This document shows, piece by piece, positions 6,010 to 9,896 of a stretch of DNA of 9,896 nucleotides. The notes below the pieces were generated by a model. The model saw only the letters and a list, made by a program, of their open reading frames with translations. It was not told where the DNA came from and did no database searches. A program made the translations under genes and the position numbers. Location of the stretch: NCBI GenBank assembly GCA_025923175.1, contig JAICGL010000104.1, positions 1-9,896 of the forward strand, written 5' to 3'. Each line of letters opens with the position of its first letter. Position 1 is the first letter of the stretch. The DNA comes from Acidimicrobiia bacterium. Lineage in GTDB: Bacteria; Actinomycetota; Acidimicrobiia; IMCC26256; BP-133.

Positions 6010-6998
6010 CAGTGCTCCCTCCCCAGGTACGCCTCGATGACCGCCTCGTTGTTCTGCACCTCGGACGGCGTGCCCTCGGCGATCACCTGGCCGAAGTCCA
6101 AGACGGTGATGTGATCGCAGATCCCCATGACCAGGCTCATGTCGTGCTCGATCAGCAGGATCGACAGACCGAGGTCGGAGAGTGTCCGCAACAGCTCGAC
6201 GAAGTTCTCGGCCTGGCTGACGTCGAGGCCGGAAGCCGGCTCGTCGAGCATCAGCAGCGAGGGCGCGGCGCACAGCGCTCGGGCCAGTTCCACCGTCCGC
6301 AGGTCACCAAAGGGCAGGCTGCCGGCCGGCGCGTTGAGGTCGCCCCGGTAGCCGACCAGCCGGGCGACACGCGCCGCCCGTTCCTGATGGGACAAGCGCC
6401 GCAGCCCGGGGTCGAAGACGTACTGCCGGCGGGCGGAGTCGGCTGTGCGGCAGCCGAAGATCAGGTTGTCCATCACGGCCAGCGTGCCGAAGAGCTTCGG
6501 CGTCTGGAAGGTGCGGCCCAGCCCGTGGCGGCCCCGGGTGGCCGGCGAGCCGTTGAGCTTGTGGCCGTCGAAGGTGATCTGGCCCCGGTCGGGGGTCAGC
6601 AGCCCGGAAAGGCAGTTGAAGAACGTGGTCTTCCCGGCGCCGTTGGGGCCGATGACGCCGGCGATCTCCGCCGTGCGGGCGGTGAGGTCGACGCCGTCGA
6701 GGGCGTGGACCCCGCCGAAGTGGATGGCAAGATCCTCGACCTTGAGGATCTCCCGGCCCTCGATCCGGCGGCGGCGGATCGGTAGCGCGCCATCGACCAG
6801 ATGGCCGGCGACCCGCTCCCGGGCCGGCTGGAACCGGGCCAGCTTCTGCCGGTCGAGGAGAAGCGTGCCCGCCCGGCCGCCGTTGTGCCCGCTGCCGACC
6901 CGTTGGAGCCGGCCTCGCTGTTCCATGAGCCGCGCTGCCCGCAGCTTCGCCTCACGGTCGAAGATGTCCTTCGGCGGATACATGAGCCACCCGTTCAT
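6009..6998 (-). CDS. livG: HAAT-family ABC uptake ATPase, LivG type, with N-terminal extension
   Basis: A 329-residue ATPase. The LivG core begins near residue 84 (ILKVEDLAIHFGGVHALDGV) and carries Walker A GPNGAGKTT (117-125), Q-loop Gln165 (GRTFQTPKLF), a signature in the LivG form LPFGDLRTVELARAL (228-242), Walker B LLMLDEP (248-254), D-loop SGLD (256-259) and switch His285 (IEHDM). The end, EAYLGREH, is typical. LivG proteins are usually about 250-260 residues, so the first 80 or so residues (DREAKLRAARLMEQRGRLQ and onward, then RIRRRR-like basic residues at 75-78) are extra. The extension is probably real: ATG 6998 overlaps the livM stop as ATGA and has GGAGG four bases upstream. A second ATG encodes residue 6 and would hardly change this. 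The role of the extension is unknown; it may contact the permeases. Confidence 0.92.
   Translation of the reverse strand: MNGWLMYPPKDIFDREAKLRAARLMEQRGRLQRVGSGHNGGRAGTLLLDRQKLARFQPARERVAGHLVDGALPIRRRRIEGREILKVEDLAIHFGGVHALDGVDLTARTAEIAGVIGPNGAGKTTFFNCLSGLLTPDRGQITFDGHKLNGSPATRGRHGLGRTFQTPKLFGTLAVMDNLIFGCRTADSARRQYVFDPGLRRLSHQERAARVARLVGYRGDLNAPAGSLPFGDLRTVELARALCAAPSLLMLDEPASGLDVSQAENFVELLRTLSDLGLSILLIEHDMSLVMGICDHITVLDFGQVIAEGTPSEVQNNEAVIEAYLGREH
6018..6022 (-). promoter_or_regulatory. Ribosome binding site of livF inside the livG 3' end
   Basis: GGAGG on the minus strand lies eight bases upstream of ATG 6009, within the last codons of livG. This supports the short livF start and coupled translation through TGATG. 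Confidence 0.7.
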
Positions 6999-8053
6999 GG
7001 CGCCTCCACCGTGGCCAGGCCCTGTTCAGCGGCGGCGGTCGGGGACTCGCGGATGTCGATCTCCTCGAACCCGGTCACAGCCCGAGGCGGCGGGGCCTCG
7101 CCCTCGAGGCGGCGCCACAGGCGCCGGCCGATGTCGGCCAGCCCACCCGGCGCCCACAGCACCAGGCCGAGCGACAGGAAGCCGATGAAGAAGAGGTCGT
7201 AGCCGACGAGCTTCCCTTCCGACAGGCTGTCGAAGTACTTCGGGATCGCACCGAAGGCCGTGCCGGCCACCACCGCCCCCGACACCGACCCCAGGCCGCC
7301 GGCCACGGCGAACCCGAAGTAGAGGATGGCCAGTGCCGGTTGGAAGTAGTTCGACGGTACGAGGCCCTGCAGCATGCCGAAGTAGGCGCCGCCGACGGTG
7401 GCGATGGCGCCAGACAAGCAGATCGTGAAGAGCTTGTAGGCCCCGGGGGAGTGGCCCAGTACCGACAGCGCCGCCTCCGAATGGCGCAGGGCGGTGAGTG
7501 AGGTGCCGATCCACGACCGGTTGACCAGCGAGCAGATCAGCGCCATGAGCAGCAGCGAGCCCATGAGCAGGTAGTAGAACTCCTCGCTGCTTGAGAACCC
7601 GACCGGCCGGGTGATCGACTTCGAGTCCGTACCACCGAAGCCGCCCTGCACCCCGAGGTACTCCTGGAAGAACGTCTTCTGGGCCGTGTAGGCGAAGGCC
7701 AGCGTGGCGATGGCGAAGTACACGCCCCGTAGGCGAAGAGCGAACACGCCGAGCAGGAGCGAGATCGGGATCGAGCTGATGACGACCAGGGGCAGGATCA
7801 CCAGGAACGGCAGCCCGGCCTCCTGGCAGAGGTTGACGACCACCAGGCCGAACCCCATCTGTGCCACCGGCGCCAGAGAGATCTCGCCGATCCAGCCCAG
7901 CACCGACACCGACAGCACCAGCATCCCGATGATCACGCCGTAGTCGATGGCGAAGGCCGAGCCGGCCCAGCCCATGGCGTACGGCATCGTGAGCACGAAG
8001 GCGGTCAGCAGGGTGAACCCCACGCTCCGCAGCACCTTGGCCCTGGTCGTCAT
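6995..8053 (-). CDS. livM: HAAT-family ABC permease, LivM type
   Basis: A 352-residue inner-membrane permease that pairs with LivH to form the channel. Family marks are GWIGEISLAPVAQMGFG (53-69, the usual 'G..SL..aq..f.gigAY' region but without the AY end), LRLRGVYFAIATLAFA (106-121), the cytoplasmic ATPase-contact loop RHSEAALSVLGHSPGAYKLF (190-209), GFAVAGGLGSVSGAVVAG (247-264) and LGLVLWAPGGLADIGRRL (295-312). About nine to ten hydrophobic segments are visible. A 40-residue polar C-terminal tail follows the last helix. ATG 8053 overlaps the livH stop as ATGA. Only a weak GGTGG precedes it, so coupling is likely. A longer frame reaching 8365 lies inside livH and reads as Arg/Pro/His-rich shadow sequence, so I rejected it. 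Confidence 0.92.
   Translation of the reverse strand: MTTRAKVLRSVGFTLLTAFVLTMPYAMGWAGSAFAIDYGVIIGMLVLSVSVLGWIGEISLAPVAQMGFGLVVVNLCQEAGLPFLVILPLVVISSIPISLLLGVFALRLRGVYFAIATLAFAYTAQKTFFQEYLGVQGGFGGTDSKSITRPVGFSSSEEFYYLLMGSLLLMALICSLVNRSWIGTSLTALRHSEAALSVLGHSPGAYKLFTICLSGAIATVGGAYFGMLQGLVPSNYFQPALAILYFGFAVAGGLGSVSGAVVAGTAFGAIPKYFDSLSEGKLVGYDLFFIGFLSLGLVLWAPGGLADIGRRLWRRLEGEAPPPRAVTGFEEIDIRESPTAAAEQGLATVEAP
7003..7007 (-). promoter_or_regulatory. Ribosome binding site of livG inside the livM 3' end
   Basis: GGAGG on the minus strand lies four bases upstream of ATG 6998. Together with the ATGA overlap it supports the long form of LivG with its N-terminal extension. Confidence 0.7.
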
Positions 8054-8952
8054 GCGGGGGCCACCGCCGTGTCCTCGAGCGCCTTCGTGCCCCGGGCGAA
8101 CCGGACCATGAGCACCACGATGAGCATGATGAACGGCCAGGCGTCGGAGAGGCCCTTCACCTCTCGCATGTAGAGCTGGCTCCAGACCTCGAGGCCCGAC
8201 AGGGCGAACGCTCCCAACACGGTGAGGGGCAGCGAGGTGAGGCCGCCGACGAACGTCACGGTCAACGCCTTGAGTGTGAAGGCGGTGAGCGACGTGTTGT
8301 CGAGGCTGAGGATCGGGGCGAGGAGCATCGTCGTCAGGCCGGAGAGCCCGAATCCCATGCCCCACACGACGGGCGCCACGAGCCGCTCGCGGATACCCAT
8401 CAGCCGCGCCGCCGTGGCGTCATCGGAGACCGCCCGCATCGCCAGGCCGACCCTCGTCCGGCGCAGGATGAAGTACAGGCCGGCGAAGAACAACAGGACG
8501 TTCCCGAACAGGATCAGCTGGTCCCAGCTGAGCGCGTAGTTGGCGCCGGGGATCCGGACCGGCTTCCACGTCCGGAATGGCGAGTCGAAGGCTTGACCCC
8601 AGGTGTTGCCCCACCAGGGTACGACGAACACGAGCCCTTGAAGCAGCAGGAATAGACCCAGGGTGGCCACCGTGGCCAACGCCGGCGACGCCAGCCTCCG
8701 AACGATGAGCCGTTCGAAGAGCAGGCCGGAGACGATGGCCACGGCGATCCCCGCCGTGATGGCCGCGAAGTACGGCCAGTTCCGGATGGTGTTGAGATCC
8801 CAGGCCACGAACCCGGCCAGCACGCCGACCCCGCCGTGGGCGATGTTGAGCACGCCCGTCGTCCGGTAGACCAGCACCATCCCCATGGCGATCATGGCGT
8901 AGATGCAGCCGTACTGGACGCCGATGACGAGCGTCTGGACGAACTTGGTCAC
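8050..8952 (-). CDS. livH: HAAT-family ABC permease, LivH type
   Basis: A 300-residue inner-membrane permease, close to the usual LivH length. The N-terminus carries the family hallmark from residue 15 to 41, GCIYAMIAMGMVLVYRTTG followed by VLNIAHGG. The cytoplasmic ATPase-contact loop is at 165-187 (RTRVGLAMRAVSDDATAARL, then MGI). FVGGLTSLPLTVLGAFALSG (234-253) and the last helix around 272-284 complete the pattern, with about eight hydrophobic segments. The start is GTG 8952, 19 bases after the binding-protein stop. Upstream there is only a modest GGGGA about seven to eight bases away. The stop overlaps livM as ATGA. The substrate could be branched-chain amino acids, but HAAT systems also take up urea, amides and organic acids, and the permease does not distinguish these by eye. 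Confidence 0.93.
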   Translation of the reverse strand: MTKFVQTLVIGVQYGCIYAMIAMGMVLVYRTTGVLNIAHGGVGVLAGFVAWDLNTIRNWPYFAAITAGIAVAIVSGLLFERLIVRRLASPALATVATLGLFLLLQGLVFVVPWWGNTWGQAFDSPFRTWKPVRIPGANYALSWDQLILFGNVLLFFAGLYFILRRTRVGLAMRAVSDDATAARLMGIRERLVAPVVWGMGFGLSGLTTMLLAPILSLDNTSLTAFTLKALTVTFVGGLTSLPLTVLGAFALSGLEVWSQLYMREVKGLSDAWPFIMLIVVLMVRFARGTKALEDTAVAPA

Positions 8953-8971
8953 TGTGCCGTCCCCATCTCGG

Positions 8972-9896
8972 CTACTCCGTCTCGGCGTACTCGTCGACCA
9001 GCGGACCGGCGATGTACTTGTAGGCGAACTTGTCGCCGGTGCGCTGGATCTGGGCCAGGTAGATGGTCTTGTTGGCCCGGTGCTTGCCGGGACGCCAATT
9101 CAGGGTCACACCGAGGCCAGAATCGAAGTTGGTCAGCGTGTCGGCGGCATCCTTCACCCGCTGCCGCGTCACGTTGAGCCCCAGGCTCTTGATGATGTTC
9201 CCGAAGATCGTGGCGCCGACGTAGCCGCCCTTCGTCCAGGTCGAGTGGTCGATCTTCGGGTAGTACTTCTCGACCAGCGACTTGTACGCCCGGAAGCCCG
9301 GCGTGTCCTGGTCGTTGGTCACCCAGTGGGTGGCGGCGATGGTGCCCTCGCCGTTCGGGCCGGTGAAGTTCGGCGTCACCTCGAAGAAGATTCCCGCCGC
9401 GCCGGAGAAGGCGTTCTTGGGCTTGTAGTTCTGGGCGGCCGCCTCCCGGACCATCCGGGTGAAGATGCCGGGGTCGAGGTAGGTCGAGATCGTGTCGATG
9501 GGCGGGGTCGACGCGCGGGCCTGGGCGATGAACGTCGTGGTGCCCGGGTCATCGAAGGTGGCCGCCTGCGAGAAGACGACCTCGCCGCCGAACTTCCTGA
9601 TCACCTCGTCGTAGGCCTTCACGTAGGCCCGGCCCGTCGGGTTGTTGATGTAGAGGATCGCGACCCGCTTGGCCTTCTGGTTCTCCGCCTGGTACTTGGC
9701 CAGCATGTGGGCCTCGGTCACGGCCGAAGCCGACACCGGGAAGGTCCAGGCGCCCTTGTACTGCGGCTCGCCCCAGCCGTCGGCCCCGACGTGGGGGATC
9801 TTCTTCTCGTCGAGGTACGGCGTGAGCGGGTCCGACGTGTTGACCGACATGATGCAGCAGATGGCGAAGACCTTCTCCCGCTCCACCAGGTCGCGG
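8972..9896 (-). CDS. livK: ABC substrate-binding protein, LivK/type 1 periplasmic-binding fold (5' end outside window)
   Basis: The frame is open from the right edge to TAG at 8972-8974, giving about 307 residues of the C-terminal part. The roughly 100 N-terminal residues with the expected lipoprotein signal lie outside. Family features are the edge segment RDLVEREKVFAI, the KKIPHVGADGW strand-loop, the hinge-side AKRVAILYINNPTGRAYVKA helix start, GGEVVFSQAATFDDPGTTTF (the usual 'd.t..v..i...~pD' part), and a C-terminal GLGVTLNWRPGKHRANKTIY segment matching the 'g.i.f...gdh' lobe ending. It would be exported and captures substrate for LivH/LivM. It is the first visible gene of the minus-strand operon, so the promoter is outside the window. 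Ligand-contact residues cannot be assigned without the N-terminal lobe. Confidence 0.88.
   Translation of the reverse strand, partial: RDLVEREKVFAICCIMSVNTSDPLTPYLDEKKIPHVGADGWGEPQYKGAWTFPVSASAVTEAHMLAKYQAENQKAKRVAILYINNPTGRAYVKAYDEVIRKFGGEVVFSQAATFDDPGTTTFIAQARASTPPIDTISTYLDPGIFTRMVREAAAQNYKPKNAFSGAAGIFFEVTPNFTGPNGEGTIAATHWVTNDQDTPGFRAYKSLVEKYYPKIDHSTWTKGGYVGATIFGNIIKSLGLNVTRQRVKDAADTLTNFDSGLGVTLNWRPGKHRANKTIYLAQIQRTGDKFAYKYIAGPLVDEYAETE

Noticed and set aside
6010..6273. Upstream extension of livF
   Set aside because: The extra residues have no ABC similarity, and the TGATG overlap with GGAGG upstream marks ATG 6009.
6012..6785. Plus-strand open frame of 257 codons opposite livG
   Set aside because: LivG on the minus strand has every ABC motif; the plus frame has none.
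8054..8365. Upstream extension of livM
   Set aside because: It lies wholly within livH and is His/Arg/Pro-rich; the ATGA overlap gives the start at 8053.
8949..8966. Five-codon mini reading frame (ATG to TGA) overlapping the livH GTG start
   Set aside because: So short a frame is expected by chance; nothing supports a leader-peptide role.
1..9896. CRISPR arrays, tRNA/rRNA genes, insertion sequences, toxin-antitoxin or defence genes
   Set aside because: I looked on both strands and saw no spaced repeats, clover-leaf or rRNA signatures, transposase motifs or defence domains.

Overview
The window is high-GC DNA, densely coded and with almost no intergenic space. Short gaps, GTG starts, a secreted Gly/Ser/Thr-rich protein and a five-gene amino-acid-type ABC operon suggest a free-living high-GC Gram-positive bacterium (Actinomycetota). 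A deep lineage such as Acidimicrobiia is a guess from overall style; no taxonomic marker gene is present.

Left part, plus strand (1-3321): the 3' end of a small soluble protein of unknown function, then an ABC export ATPase of the GldA/CcmA type, then a long membrane protein that joins an ABC-2 permease (GldF-like) to a GldG-like extracytoplasmic module in one chain. ATPase and permease share an ATGA stop/start, so they are very probably made together and form one exporter of unknown substrate.

Right part, minus strand (9896 down to 3338), read right to left: a HAAT-family (branched-chain amino acid type) uptake operon in the order binding protein (5' end outside the window), LivH permease, LivM permease, LivG ATPase, LivF ATPase. 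Its stops and starts overlap or nearly touch (19-nt gap, ATGA, ATGA, TGATG). The same run continues into two genes not normally part of such an operon. The first is a secreted protein with a Gly/Ser/Thr-rich stalk and a C-terminal membrane helix. The second is a small protein with two membrane helices and a coiled coil. The stop codon of livF lies inside the Shine-Dalgarno sequence of the secreted-protein gene, which argues for translational coupling and moves its start two codons downstream of the longest frame.

The two operons converge, with 16 bases between their stop codons. I see no tRNA, rRNA, CRISPR array, insertion sequence or prophage gene, and no gene-free stretch above 300 bases. 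The genes are mostly ordinary transporter parts. The least explained part is the secreted protein plus coiled-coil membrane protein attached to the uptake operon, followed by the GldF-GldG fusion and the roughly 80-residue N-terminal extension of LivG.
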